Positions 31,229 to 40,344 of a stretch of 64,000 bases of DNA are shown here, in pieces. Source of the stretch: Kitasatospora sp. NBC_00458. GTDB lineage: Bacteria; Actinomycetota; Actinomycetes; Streptomycetales; Streptomycetaceae. Numbering within the stretch: position 1 is the stretch's first letter; every line of letters starts with the position of its first letter. Location: assembly GCF_036013975.1 (NCBI RefSeq), contig NZ_CP107904.1, forward strand, positions 5,667,001 through 5,731,000. Reading direction: 5' to 3'. The position numbers were made by a program, and so were the translations under genes. The notes beneath the pieces are model-generated. The model worked only from the letters and a program-made list of their open reading frames with translations. It had not been told where the DNA came from and did no database searches.

Positions 31229-32521
31229 ATGACCGTCACCGATGCCGCGACCGGCTCCACCGACACGACGGGGCGCCGGTGGGCGTCCGAGGCGCTCGAC
31301 GAGGCCCTCCACCGGGCCGATCCGCAGCTCGCCGACCTGCTCGCCGCCGAGGCCGAGCGCAGGGCCGAGACGATCCAGCTGCTGGCGGGGGAGAACCTGA
31401 CCAGCCCGGCGGTGCTGGCGGCGCTCACCGGGCCGCTGATCGACAAGTACGCCGAGGGCTACCCGGGCCGGCGCCACCACACCGGCTGCGCGCTGGCGGA
31501 CGCCGCCGAGCTGCTGGCCGTCGACCGGGCCCGCGAGCTGTTCGCGGCCCCGCACGCCAACGTGCAGCCCCGCTCGGCCACCTCGGCCGTGCTGGCCGCC
31601 TACGCGGCGCTGCTGCGGCCCGGGGACACGGTGCTGGCGATGTCGCTGGAGCACGGCGGCCACCTCAGCTGCGGCTCGCGGGCCAACTTCTCCGGCCGGT
31701 GGTTCGAGTTCGTGGGCTACGGGGTGCGCCGCGAGGACGGGCTGGTCGACCTCGACCAGGTCCGCGAGCTGGCCCGCCGGCACCGTCCCAAGGCCATCAT
31801 GGCCGGCTCCATCTCGCACCCCCGGCACCCGGACTGGGCCGCCTTCCGGGAGATCGCCGACGAGGTGGACGCCTACCTGGTCGCCACCGTCGCGCAGACC
31901 ACCGGGCTGATCGCGGCCGGCCTGGCGCCCTCTCCGGTGCCGCACGCGGACGTCACCGTGGCCGCCACCCACAAACTGCTCCGCGGTCCGCGCGGCGGCC
32001 TGCTGCTCTGCACCGCCGAGCTGGCCGAGCGGATCGACCGGGCGGTCTTCCCGTTCAGCCAGGGCGGCGCCGCGATGAACGAGGTGGCCGGCAAGGCCGT
32101 CGCCCTGGCCGAGGCCGCCACCCCCGCGTACCGCGCGTACGCCCACCGCACCGTGGCGGGGGCGCGGGTGCTGGCGGCGGGGCTCGAAGCCGCCGGGGCG
32201 CGTCCGCTGACCGGCGGGACCGACACCCACCTGGTGACCGCCGACGTCGGCCCGCTCGGGGTGAGCGGCGCCGAGGCCGAGCGCCGCTGCTCCGCCGCCG
32301 GGCTGCTGCTCGGCAAGTGCGCGCTGCCGTACGACCCGGCACCGCCGTCCGAGGCCTCCGGCATCCGGCTGGGGACCGGCACGGTGACCTCGCAGGGCAT
32401 GGGCGAGAGCGAGCTGACCGAGATCGCCGGACTGGTCGGACGCCTGCTCGCCGGGGGCACGGACGTCCGGGTGGGGGAGCGGGTGCGGGAGCTGGCGGGG
32501 GCCTTCGCGGGCCGCCGCTGA
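31229..32521 (+). CDS. serine hydroxymethyltransferase-like PLP enzyme with altered active site
   Basis: A 430-aa fold-type I PLP protein plainly related to GlyA: YAEGYPG, EHGGHLSCG, the PLP-lysine loop ATHKLLRGPRGG (Lys249) and the C-terminal SGIRLGT. Several residues that make SHMT work are replaced, however: the PLP-ring Asp (VDMAH in GlyA) is Thr220 and the stacking His is Gln223 (VATVAQ), the Tyr pair after GKR is His-His, and the Ser of SEN is Gly. It may carry a different reaction or be regulatory. ATG 31229 follows GGGAG. Streptomycetes usually have other glyA genes for one-carbon supply. Confidence 0.85.
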   Translation: MTVTDAATGSTDTTGRRWASEALDEALHRADPQLADLLAAEAERRAETIQLLAGENLTSPAVLAALTGPLIDKYAEGYPGRRHHTGCALADAAELLAVDRARELFAAPHANVQPRSATSAVLAAYAALLRPGDTVLAMSLEHGGHLSCGSRANFSGRWFEFVGYGVRREDGLVDLDQVRELARRHRPKAIMAGSISHPRHPDWAAFREIADEVDAYLVATVAQTTGLIAAGLAPSPVPHADVTVAATHKLLRGPRGGLLLCTAELAERIDRAVFPFSQGGAAMNEVAGKAVALAEAATPAYRAYAHRTVAGARVLAAGLEAAGARPLTGGTDTHLVTADVGPLGVSGAEAERRCSAAGLLLGKCALPYDPAPPSEASGIRLGTGTVTSQGMGESELTEIAGLVGRLLAGGTDVRVGERVRELAGAFAGRR

Positions 32522-32681
32522 GCGGGTATCCGGTTCTCCTACCCGGTAGGGCGAACCGCGATGCACACCCCCGGCGTCCGACTCAATAAGGTGTGTGCTG
32601 TGGCGACGCACCTCGAACCCCGGACAGGCACGGGAGTACCTTCGGTACCCACCCGTCGGACAGTGCAGCAGGAGGCCAGTG

Positions 32682-34085
32682 GTGCGTGAGTATCTGCTGG
32701 TGCTGTTCTGCACCGCGGCCGTCACCTACCTGCTGACCGGCCCGGTCCGGAAGTTCGCCATCGCGGCGGGGGCGATGCCCCCGGTCCGCGCCCGTGACGT
32801 GCACCGCGAACCCACCCCGCGGCTCGGCGGCATCGCCATGTTCGGCGGCCTCTGCGCCGGCATCCTGGTCGCCTCCCAACTGGACAACCTGAGCAAGGTG
32901 TTCTCCCAGGGCACCGACATCCGCGCACTGCTCTCCGGCGCCGGGATCATGTGGCTGCTCGGCGTGCTGGACGACAAGTGGGGCGTGGACGCCCTGGTGA
33001 AGCTCGGCGGCCAGATGATCGCCGCCGGTGTGATGGTCTGGCAGGGCGTCACGGTGATCACCCTGCCGGTGCCCGGCGTCGGCCCGGTGGCGGTCAGCCC
33101 CACCCAGGGCATGGTCATCTCGGTCACCCTGGTCGTCGTCATGGTCAACGCGGTGAACTTCATCGACGGCCTCGACGGCCTGGCCGGCGGCATGGTCTGC
33201 ATCGCCGCGATGGCCTTCTTCCTGTACTCCTACCGGCTCTGGTACGGCTACACGATCAGCGACGCCGCCCCCGCCGTGCTGTTCAGCGTGCTGCTGATCG
33301 GCATGTGCCTGGGCTTCCTGGTGCACAACCTGCACCCCGCCCGGATCTTCATGGGCGACTCCGGCTCGATGATGCTCGGCCTGATGCTGGCCGTGGCCGC
33401 GATCTCGATCACCGGCCGTGTCGACCCCGACCTGATCACCAGCGAGACCGGTTCGCAGACCGCCACCGTGCACGCCCTGGTGCCGATCTACATCCCGCTG
33501 CTGCTGCCCCTGACGGTCATCGCGCTGCCGCTGGCGGACCTGCTGCTCGCGGTGGTCCGCCGCACCTGGGCGGGCCAGTCCCCGTTCGCCGCCGACAAGC
33601 GGCACCTGCACCACCGACTGCTCCAGGTCGGCCACTCGCACAGCCGCGCCGTACTGATCATGTACTTCTGGGCCGCGCTGATCGCCTTCGGGACCGTCGC
33701 CTTCTCGGTCACCAACACCGGCCGCACCGTGGTGCTGACGCTGGCCGGGCTCTGCCTGGTCGGCCTGGTCGTGCTGCTCACCCCGCGGTTCCGGCCGCGG
33801 GCCCCGCGCGCGGTGCAGGCCTTCGTCCCGCCGCGCTACCGCCGCCGTCGGCCGGCCGGCCGGAAGGCCGCCCCGGTCACGGAGCGTGAGGACGGAGGCG
33901 AGGTCCTGACCGCCGCGTCCACCGCGTCCACCGAGTCCGCCGCGGAGGCCGCAGCCGCGCCGATGGCCGAGCCGATGGCCGAGCCGATGGCCGAGCTGTC
34001 CGCCGAGGACAAGCGACTGCTGGGCGGCGTGGCGAAGGGTTCCAGCGCGATCGGCGGCCGCGGGCACGGCAACGGCCGGCGCTGA
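32682..34085 (+). CDS. MraY/WecA-family undecaprenyl-phosphate sugar-1-phosphate transferase
   Basis: A 467-aa polytopic membrane enzyme that loads a sugar-1-phosphate (usually GlcNAc) onto undecaprenyl phosphate to start wall glycopolymer synthesis. About 10-11 hydrophobic helices are visible. Signature loops are HREPTPRLGG, LGVLDDKWG (DD motif), NAVNFIDGLDGLAGG, FMGDSGSMMLG and the HLHHRLLQVGHSH histidine loop. The last 90 residues form a soluble tail with a tandem PMAE repeat. GTG 32682 follows AGGAGG. Its place just before atpI matches the actinobacterial rfe gene. Confidence 0.93.
   Translation: MREYLLVLFCTAAVTYLLTGPVRKFAIAAGAMPPVRARDVHREPTPRLGGIAMFGGLCAGILVASQLDNLSKVFSQGTDIRALLSGAGIMWLLGVLDDKWGVDALVKLGGQMIAAGVMVWQGVTVITLPVPGVGPVAVSPTQGMVISVTLVVVMVNAVNFIDGLDGLAGGMVCIAAMAFFLYSYRLWYGYTISDAAPAVLFSVLLIGMCLGFLVHNLHPARIFMGDSGSMMLGLMLAVAAISITGRVDPDLITSETGSQTATVHALVPIYIPLLLPLTVIALPLADLLLAVVRRTWAGQSPFAADKRHLHHRLLQVGHSHSRAVLIMYFWAALIAFGTVAFSVTNTGRTVVLTLAGLCLVGLVVLLTPRFRPRAPRAVQAFVPPRYRRRRPAGRKAAPVTEREDGGEVLTAASTASTESAAEAAAAPMAEPMAEPMAELSAEDKRLLGGVAKGSSAIGGRGHGNGRR
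33961..34000 (+). repeat. 12-bp tandem repeat in the transferase tail
   Basis: GCCGAGCCGATG-type units repeat three to four times in frame, giving PMAEPMAEPMAE near the C terminus of the sugar-phosphate transferase. Confidence 0.7.
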
Positions 34086-34369
34086 CCGGCACCGGAGCGA
34101 GGGCGTCCGAGCGCGGTCGGGCACGTTCGAGACCTGATCCGTTCGGGTGACTCTGTAGGGAGTCTGTGTGGCGAGCGGCACATCCGTAGGGTAAAGACCA
34201 CATCAAATAGCTTGTGATACCGTTCACGAGGAGCCCGGGGCGTGGTCGAGAGCCTCTGCGTGAGGACTCGGATCCACGTAGGTCATCCTCCCGGTCCTAG
34301 ATGTGAGTACTTGTCAGGTGTTCACGCTGTTCGACGTCCATTGCCCGACATGCCGCCGGAGTTGCCGAC

Positions 34370-34804
34370 ATGCCGTCCCATGACGCCCGGATCATCCGAG
34401 GCGCCGCAATCCCCACTGCGGTCGCCGGGATTGCCGCCATGGCGATCTCGACCGTTGTGGTCGGAGTCAAGGGGCTGTACGGCGCCCTGTTCGCAGCACT
34501 GTTGGTGATGGCGTTCTTCAGCGCAGGTCAAGCGGCCGTCGATCGTCTGAGCAGGGGGAATCCCCAGCTCCTGTTGCCGGTGGCCATGTCGGTCTACATG
34601 GCTCAGATCCTGCTGGTGGGGATCGTCCTGGCGGTCTTCAAGGGAACGACCGCCTTCGACACCAAGGTCTTCGGCTTCACCGTGCTGGGATGCACGCTGG
34701 TCTGGGCGGGTGCGGTGGTCCGCATCGGCATGAAGGCCAAGATCTTCTACGTGGAGACCGGCTCCTCCTCCAAGAAGGGGGACCCCCCGGAGCGTCAACC
34801 GTGA
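34370..34804 (+). CDS. atpI: AtpI-like membrane protein of the ATP synthase operon
   Basis: A 144-aa protein with four hydrophobic segments (residues about 13-33, 36-54, 66-88 and 100-120), upstream of atpB in the place of atpI. In other bacteria AtpI/UncI helps assemble the c-ring or aids ion transport and is not essential. The C terminus ends in a Lys/Ser-rich tail. ATG 34370 has CCGGAG upstream. The 284-bp region before it probably holds the operon promoter, but no convincing -35/-10 pair was chosen. Confidence 0.75.
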   Translation: MPSHDARIIRGAAIPTAVAGIAAMAISTVVVGVKGLYGALFAALLVMAFFSAGQAAVDRLSRGNPQLLLPVAMSVYMAQILLVGIVLAVFKGTTAFDTKVFGFTVLGCTLVWAGAVVRIGMKAKIFYVETGSSSKKGDPPERQP

Positions 34805-35105
34805 CGCTGTCGCCTCCCCCCTCCGGGGAGGGGGCGGTGTCCGGCCCCCGGGCGACAGACTGCTATCGTCCGGGGCAGCCACGGGGTGTGGCATGCGGCT
34901 GGATCGTTCCACTGATCGGACGGATGGCGCTCCAGACCCCACCGTCTCCACAATCGCCGACAGGGCGAGGGCCGCGCTCCGGCGCCGCGCCCCGCTCTCA
35001 CCGGCTCGCGAGACAAGAATCCAGTCAAAGTGCCGCACCGTGGCCGAGAGCCGCGCCGACACACCGAGGTTGCCGTAACTATGTGTCACGACGAAGGAGT
35101 CCGTG
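34805..35105. other. 301-bp atpI-atpB intergenic region
   Basis: No gene is visible. A C/G-rich partial hairpin lies just past the atpI stop (about 34811-34835), and a CTATCGT stretch near 34862 might be a -10 element for a secondary promoter ahead of atpB. Both are weak. Confidence 0.3.
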
Positions 35106-35921
35106 GTGAGTGCTGACAGGCTCACGCAGCTTGCCTCTGAGGCCAACTGCCACCTGTTCTCCGGCTGCGGCTTCCCGGCGCCCGGCCTGAACGAGTTCCA
35201 GTTCAAGCCGATCTTCACGATTGGCAGCGTCGAGTTCAACAAGCCGATGCTCCTGTCGATGATCGTCGCGCTCCTGGTCATCGGCTTCTTCTGGGTCGCG
35301 TTCGCCAGGCCGAAGCTCGTGCCGGGCAAGCTGCAGCTGGTCGCCGAGATCGGCTACGAGTTCGTCAAGCGAAGCATCGTGCTTGAGTCCATCGGCAAGC
35401 GGGGACAGAAGTACGTCCCGATGATGGTCTCGTTGTTCTTCTTCATCTGGCTTCTGAACGTGATGTCGATCGTCCCGTTCGTCCAGTACCCGGCTGCCGC
35501 CAACATCGCCTTCCCCGCAGCGCTGGCCCTGATCGTCTGGGTCACCTACATGGGGCTGACGTTCAAGACCCACGGTTTCGTGGGCGGCCTGAAGAACCTG
35601 TGCTGGCCGTCGGGCGTGCCCGGCTGGGTCATGTTCATCCTGGTGCCGATCGAGTTCGTCTCGAACATCTTCCTGCGGCCCTTCACGCTCGCGGTCCGGC
35701 TCTTCGCGAACATGTTCGCCGGCCACCTGCTGATCGTGATGTTCTCGCTCGCCTCCTGGTACCTGCTCTCCCCGAGCATCGGGGCGCTGTACGCCGGTGC
35801 CTCGTTCGCCGTGACGATCGCCCTGACCGCCTTCGAGCTGCTGATCCAGTTCCTTCAGGCATACATCTTCGTGCTCCTCGCCAGCACGTACATCGGCGGA
35901 GCGCTCGAAGAAGCGCACTGA
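35106..35921 (+). CDS. atpB: ATP synthase subunit a
   Basis: A 271-aa Fo stator subunit that forms the two proton half-channels next to the c-ring. At least five transmembrane helices are visible. The essential Arg is in the conserved FLRPFTLAVRLFANMFAGH segment, and the Gln/Glu of the last helix is in ELLIQFLQAYIFVLL. Start: GTG 35106 lies 7 nt from AAGGAG; the GTG immediately before it (35103) is possible. It is separated from atpE by a gap with a hairpin. Confidence 0.97.
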   Translation: MSADRLTQLASEANCHLFSGCGFPAPGLNEFQFKPIFTIGSVEFNKPMLLSMIVALLVIGFFWVAFARPKLVPGKLQLVAEIGYEFVKRSIVLESIGKRGQKYVPMMVSLFFFIWLLNVMSIVPFVQYPAAANIAFPAALALIVWVTYMGLTFKTHGFVGGLKNLCWPSGVPGWVMFILVPIEFVSNIFLRPFTLAVRLFANMFAGHLLIVMFSLASWYLLSPSIGALYAGASFAVTIALTAFELLIQFLQAYIFVLLASTYIGGALEEAH

Positions 35922-35928
35922 CGTCGAA

Positions 35929-35952
35929 CCGGCGCCGAAGCGACGGCGCCGG
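35929..35952 (+). promoter_or_regulatory. hairpin between atpB and atpE
   Basis: CCGGCGCC (35929-35936) pairs with GGCGCCGG (35945-35952) around an 8-nt loop, 8 nt after atpB. It may be an mRNA processing or stability element that raises c-subunit yield relative to subunit a. Confidence 0.5.
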
Positions 35953-36029
35953 CCCGCACGGGCAACTCCCGACCAAGACTCCCGGTGGCCAACCACCACC
36001 GGTTCCACCACGCATAAGGACAGTGTGAG

Positions 36030-36257
36030 ATGCAGAACCTCGCTGAGGTCTCCGGTTCCGTCGCTTCCATCGGTTACGGTCTCGCGGCCATCGGCCCCGG
36101 CATCGGTCTGGGCCTCATCTTCGGTAACAGCGTCCAGGCCATGGCGCGTCAGCCCGAGGCTGCCGGCCTGGTCCGCACCAACATGTTCATCGGTCTGGCC
36201 GTGACCGAGGCGCTCGCGCTCATCGGCATCGTCATGCCGTTCGTGTTCGGCAAGTAG
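36030..36257 (+). CDS. atpE: ATP synthase subunit c
   Basis: A 75-aa hairpin membrane protein that assembles into the proton-driven rotor ring. Two helices flank the polar loop MARQPEAAG. The ion-carrying carboxylate is the Glu in LAVTEALALIGIV, and the absence of the extra Gln/Ser ligands of Na+-type rings indicates proton coupling. ATG 36030 follows an AAGGACAGTGAG leader. Confidence 0.98.
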   Translation: MQNLAEVSGSVASIGYGLAAIGPGIGLGLIFGNSVQAMARQPEAAGLVRTNMFIGLAVTEALALIGIVMPFVFGK

Positions 36258-36297
36258 TCCGACACACCGGTAGCCAGTTTCGACGAAAGGTTCAGAT

Positions 36298-36858
36298 ATG
36301 AACCCCGTGGTCTTCCTCGCGCAGGAGGGGGAGGAGATGAACCCCCTCCTCCCCGCGTGGCCCGAGGTCATCATCGGCCTGATCTGCTTCTTCATCGTCT
36401 TCGGTTTCCTCGGCAAGAAGCTCCTCCCCAGCATCGAGAAGGTGCTGTCGGAGCGCCGGGACGCCATCGAGGGCGGCATGGAGCGTGCCGAGGCCGCTCA
36501 GGTCGAGGCCCAGGCCCTGCTTGAGCAGTACCGCGCCGAGCTCGCCGAGGCGCGCCATGAGGCCGCCAAGATCATCGAGCAGGCCCGCGAGCAGGGTGCC
36601 GCCCAGCTCGCCGAGATGCGCGAGGAGGGCCAGCGTCAGCGCGAGGCCATCGTCGCCGCCGGCCACGCCCAGATCGAGGCTGACAAGAAGCAGGCGACCG
36701 CCGCCCTGCGCCAGGACGTGGGCTCGCTGGCCTCCCAGCTGGCGTCCCGCATCGTGGGTGAGTCCCTTGAGGACCACGCGCGGCAGAGCGGTGTCATCGA
36801 CCGCTTCCTGACCGAGCTGGAGGCCAAGGCCGCCGTTGCTCAGGGTGCGGCCAAGTGA
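36298..36858 (+). CDS. atpF: ATP synthase subunit b
   Basis: A 186-aa peripheral-stalk subunit. One N-terminal transmembrane helix (residues 22-44, EVIIGLICFFIVFGFLGK) is followed by a long Glu/Ala/Gln-rich helix that pairs with a second copy and reaches subunit delta on top of F1. ATG 36298 has AAAGGTTCAG upstream. The next gene, atpH, starts in its stop codon. Confidence 0.97.
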   Translation: MNPVVFLAQEGEEMNPLLPAWPEVIIGLICFFIVFGFLGKKLLPSIEKVLSERRDAIEGGMERAEAAQVEAQALLEQYRAELAEARHEAAKIIEQAREQGAAQLAEMREEGQRQREAIVAAGHAQIEADKKQATAALRQDVGSLASQLASRIVGESLEDHARQSGVIDRFLTELEAKAAVAQGAAK

Positions 36859-37670
36859 TCGGCGCCAGCCGTGACGCCCTCGCCGCCGGGCGGCAGAACC
36901 TGGAGAGCCTGACCGACTCCACCCCGGTGGACGCGGTCAAGCTCGCCGAGGAGCTCACCGCCGTCACGGCCCTGCTGGACCGTGAGGTGTCGCTCCGCCG
37001 CGTGCTGACCGACCCGTCCCGGTCCGGTCAGGACAAGGCGCAGCTGGTGTCCTCGCTGCTGTCCGGCCAGGTCTCCGGCGAGACGGCCGACCTGGTCTCC
37101 GGCCTGGTCCGCTCCCGCTGGTCGGGTGCGCGCGACCTGGTCGACGCGGTCGAGGAGCTGTCCTCGTACGCCGAGGTCATCGCCGCCGAGAAGGCCGGTG
37201 TCCTGGACGACGTCGAGGACGAGCTGTTCCGGTTCGGACGTGTGGTCGCGGGCTCGAACGAGCTCCGCTCCGCGCTGACCGACCCGAAGGCCGGTGCCAC
37301 CGCCAAGGCGGAGCTGATCAAGAAGCTGCTCGGCGGCCGCGCCAACGCGGGCACCATCCGGCTGGTCACCAGCCTGGTCAACACCCCGCGTGGCCGTAGC
37401 CTGGAGCAGGGCCTGGAGTCCTACTCGAAGCTCGCTGCCGCACGGCGTGGGCGCATGGTGGCCCTGGTCACCAGCGCGGTGCCGCTGTCGGACGGCCAGA
37501 AGGAGCGCCTCGCGGGTGCGCTGGGCCGGCTCTACGGCCGCCGGGTGCACCTGAACATCGACGTCGACCCCGAGGTCGTCGGCGGTGTGCGGGTCCAGAT
37601 CGGTGACGAGATCATCGACGGCGCCGTGTCGAGCCGGCTCGAAGACGCTCGCCAGTCGCTCGAAGGCTGA
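36855..37670 (+). CDS. atpH: ATP synthase subunit delta
   Basis: A 271-aa subunit that joins the b-stalk to the top of F1. The C-terminal delta signature (ALVTSAVPLSDGQKERLAGA and VGGVRVQIGDEIIDGAVSSR) is clear. At 271 residues it is about 90 longer than the E. coli protein, as is usual in actinobacteria, where an additional N-terminal helical region is present. GTG 36855 overlaps atpF by 4 nt. A 152-bp gap follows before atpA. Confidence 0.96.
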   Translation: MIGASRDALAAGRQNLESLTDSTPVDAVKLAEELTAVTALLDREVSLRRVLTDPSRSGQDKAQLVSSLLSGQVSGETADLVSGLVRSRWSGARDLVDAVEELSSYAEVIAAEKAGVLDDVEDELFRFGRVVAGSNELRSALTDPKAGATAKAELIKKLLGGRANAGTIRLVTSLVNTPRGRSLEQGLESYSKLAAARRGRMVALVTSAVPLSDGQKERLAGALGRLYGRRVHLNIDVDPEVVGGVRVQIGDEIIDGAVSSRLEDARQSLEG

Positions 37671-37822
37671 GCATCCGAAGCACATCCGACCCTCGGTCGG
37701 GAACCGGCTCCACCGGAGTCGGCAAATCGTACGGCCGGTTCGAGAGACCCGGCCGAGAGTCGAATACTTGCGGCCCTCATTGGCGGGCCGAGGATCGCAA
37801 ACTAGGAGAGCAGGGAAGCCTG

Positions 37823-39397
37823 ATGGCGGAGCTTACGATCCGTCCGGAGGAGATCCGGGACGCGCTGGCCGACTTTGTCCAGTCGTACCAGCCGGACGCC
37901 GCCTCGCGTGAAGAGGTCGGCACGGTCACTGACGCAGCGGACGGCATCGCGCATGTCGAGGGCCTGCCCTCGGTCATGGCGAACGAGCTGCTGAAGTTCG
38001 AGGACGGCACGCTCGGCCTCGCGCTGAACCTCGACACCCGCGAGATCGGTGTCGTCATCCTCGGTGAGTTCGGCGGCATCGAGGAGGGACAGACGGTGCG
38101 CCGCACCGGCGAGGTCCTCTCCGTGCCCGTCGGCGACGGCTACCTCGGCCGCGTCGTGGACCCGCTGGGCAACGCGATCGACGGTCTGGGCGACATCGCC
38201 GCCACCGGTCGCCGCGCCCTGGAGCTGCAGGCCCCGGGCGTCATGGCGCGCAAGTCGGTCAAGCAGCCGCTGCAGACCGGCATCAAGGCCATCGACGCGA
38301 TGACCCCGATCGGCCGCGGCCAGCGCCAGCTGATCATCGGCGACCGCCAGACCGGCAAGACCGCGGTGGCCGTCGACACGATCATCAACCAGCGTGACAA
38401 CTGGCGCTCGGGCGACCCGGAGAAGCAGGTCCGCTGCATCTACGTCGCCGTGGGCCAGAAGGGCTCCACCATCGCGTCCGTCCGTGGCGCCCTGGAGGAG
38501 GCCGGCGCGCTGGAGTACACCACCATCGTGGCCGCTCCCGCCTCCGACCCGGCCGGCTTCAAGTACCTCGCTCCGTACACCGGCTCCGCCATCGGCCAGG
38601 AGTGGATGTACGACGGCAAGCACGTCCTGATCATCTTCGACGACCTGTCGAAGCAGGCCGAGGCCTACCGCTCCGTCTCCCTGCTGCTGCGCCGCCCGCC
38701 GGGCCGCGAGGCGTACCCGGGCGACGTCTTCTACCTGCACTCCCGCCTGCTGGAGCGCTGCGCGAAGCTGAACGACTCGCTGGGCGGCGGCTCGATGACC
38801 GGTCTTCCGATCATCGAGACCAAGGCCAACGACGTGTCGGCGTACATCCCGACCAACGTCATCTCCATCACCGACGGCCAGTGCTTCCTGGAGTCCGACC
38901 TGTTCAACGCCGGCATCCGCCCGGCCGTGAACGTCGGTATCTCGGTCTCCCGCGTCGGTGGCTCCGCCCAGATCAAGGCCATGCGCTCGGTCGCCGGCCG
39001 TCTGCGCCTGGACCTCGCCCAGTACCGTGAGCTGGAGGCCTTCGCCGGCTTCGGCTCCGACCTGGACGCGGCCTCCAAGGCCCAGCTGGAGCGCGGTGCG
39101 CGCATGGTCGAGCTGCTGAAGCAGGGCCAGTACCAGCCGTTCCCGGTCGAGGAGCAGGTCGTCTCCATCTGGGCCGGCACCACCGGCAAGCTGGACGACG
39201 TCCCGGTCGCCGAGATCCGCCGCTTCGAGCGCGAGTTCCTGGACTACGTGCGCCTGCAGCACAAGGACCTGCTCGCCGGCATCGTCGAGACCGGTCTGCT
39301 CGCCGACGGCACCGTCGACGCGCTGACCGCCGCAGTCGGCGAGTTCAAGCAGGGTTACCAGACCGCTGACGGCAAGCTGCTCTCCGAGCAGGCCTGA
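37823..39397 (+). CDS. atpA: ATP synthase subunit alpha
   Basis: A 524-aa non-catalytic F1 nucleotide-binding subunit. The P-loop is GDRQTGKT, the DELSEYD-like catalytic-arginine region reads PAVNVGISVSRVGGSAQ, and the beta-barrel N terminus contains DGIAHVEGL. ATG 37823 follows AGGAGAGCAGGGAAG. A short C-terminal tail is normal. It forms the alpha3beta3 hexamer with atpD. Confidence 0.98.
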   Translation: MAELTIRPEEIRDALADFVQSYQPDAASREEVGTVTDAADGIAHVEGLPSVMANELLKFEDGTLGLALNLDTREIGVVILGEFGGIEEGQTVRRTGEVLSVPVGDGYLGRVVDPLGNAIDGLGDIAATGRRALELQAPGVMARKSVKQPLQTGIKAIDAMTPIGRGQRQLIIGDRQTGKTAVAVDTIINQRDNWRSGDPEKQVRCIYVAVGQKGSTIASVRGALEEAGALEYTTIVAAPASDPAGFKYLAPYTGSAIGQEWMYDGKHVLIIFDDLSKQAEAYRSVSLLLRRPPGREAYPGDVFYLHSRLLERCAKLNDSLGGGSMTGLPIIETKANDVSAYIPTNVISITDGQCFLESDLFNAGIRPAVNVGISVSRVGGSAQIKAMRSVAGRLRLDLAQYRELEAFAGFGSDLDAASKAQLERGARMVELLKQGQYQPFPVEEQVVSIWAGTTGKLDDVPVAEIRRFEREFLDYVRLQHKDLLAGIVETGLLADGTVDALTAAVGEFKQGYQTADGKLLSEQA

Positions 39398-39429
39398 GTC
39401 CGGTAGCGAGGGAAAGGACGTAACGACCC

Positions 39430-40344
39430 ATGGGAGCACAGCTTCGGGTCTACAAGCGCCGGATCCGCTCTGTCACCGCGACGAAGAAGATCACCAAGGC
39501 GATGGAGATGATCTCCGCGGCGCGCATCGGTAAGGCGCAGCGCGCGGTGGCCGCCTCCACCCCGTACGCCGATGAGCTCACCCGGGCGGTGACGGCGGTG
39601 GCCACCCGGTCCAACGCCAAGCACCCGCTCACCAGCGAGAACCCGAACGCCGCGCGTGTCGCAGTCCTGCTGATCACGGCGGACCGCGGCCTCGCGGGCG
39701 GCTACTCGTCCAACGCCATCAAGGCCTCGCTGGCGCTCTCCGAGCGCCTGCGGTCCGAGGGCAAGGACGTGGTGACGTACGCCGTCGGCCGCAAGGGCGT
39801 CTCGTTCTACGGGTTCCGCGACCTCGCGGTCGCGGAGTCGTGGACGGGCTTCTCGGACAAGCCGACCTACGGCGACGCCAAGGAGGTCTCGGCGGCGCTG
39901 ATCGAGGCCTTCACGGCCGAGACCGGCGGCGTGGACGAGGTGCACGTGATCTCGACCAAGTTCGAGTCGATGCTGACGCAGACCGCCGTCGAGACGCGGC
40001 TGCTGCCGCTGAAGCTCGACGAGGTCCAGCCCGGCGACGAGCCCTCGGCCAAGACGGAGATCTTCGCGCTCTACGACTTCGAGCCGTCGGCGGAGGGCGT
40101 CCTCGACGCCCTGCTGCCGCGGTACGTGGAGAGCCGGATCTACAACGCGCTGCTGCAGTCGGCCGCTTCCGAGCACGCCGCCCGCCGCCGCGCGATGAAG
40201 AGCGCGACGGACAACGCCGGCGAGCTCATCAAGTCGCTCACGCGGCTTGCCAACTCGGCCCGTCAGGCCGAGATCACCCAGGAAATCAGCGAGATCGTCG
40301 GTGGCGCCAACGCGCTCGCTGACGCGAGCCGCGGGAGCGAATGA
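39430..40344 (+). CDS. atpG: ATP synthase subunit gamma
   Basis: A 304-aa central rotor shaft. The N-terminal helix (QLRVYKRRIRSVTATKKIT) and the C-terminal helix ending TQEISEIVGGANAL form the coiled-coil axle that turns in the alpha3beta3 ring. It ends with the atpD ATG overlapping its stop by 4 nt. Length is near the actinobacterial norm, with a small insertion in the globular part (FEPSAEGVLDALLP). Confidence 0.97.
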   Translation: MGAQLRVYKRRIRSVTATKKITKAMEMISAARIGKAQRAVAASTPYADELTRAVTAVATRSNAKHPLTSENPNAARVAVLLITADRGLAGGYSSNAIKASLALSERLRSEGKDVVTYAVGRKGVSFYGFRDLAVAESWTGFSDKPTYGDAKEVSAALIEAFTAETGGVDEVHVISTKFESMLTQTAVETRLLPLKLDEVQPGDEPSAKTEIFALYDFEPSAEGVLDALLPRYVESRIYNALLQSAASEHAARRRAMKSATDNAGELIKSLTRLANSARQAEITQEISEIVGGANALADASRGSE

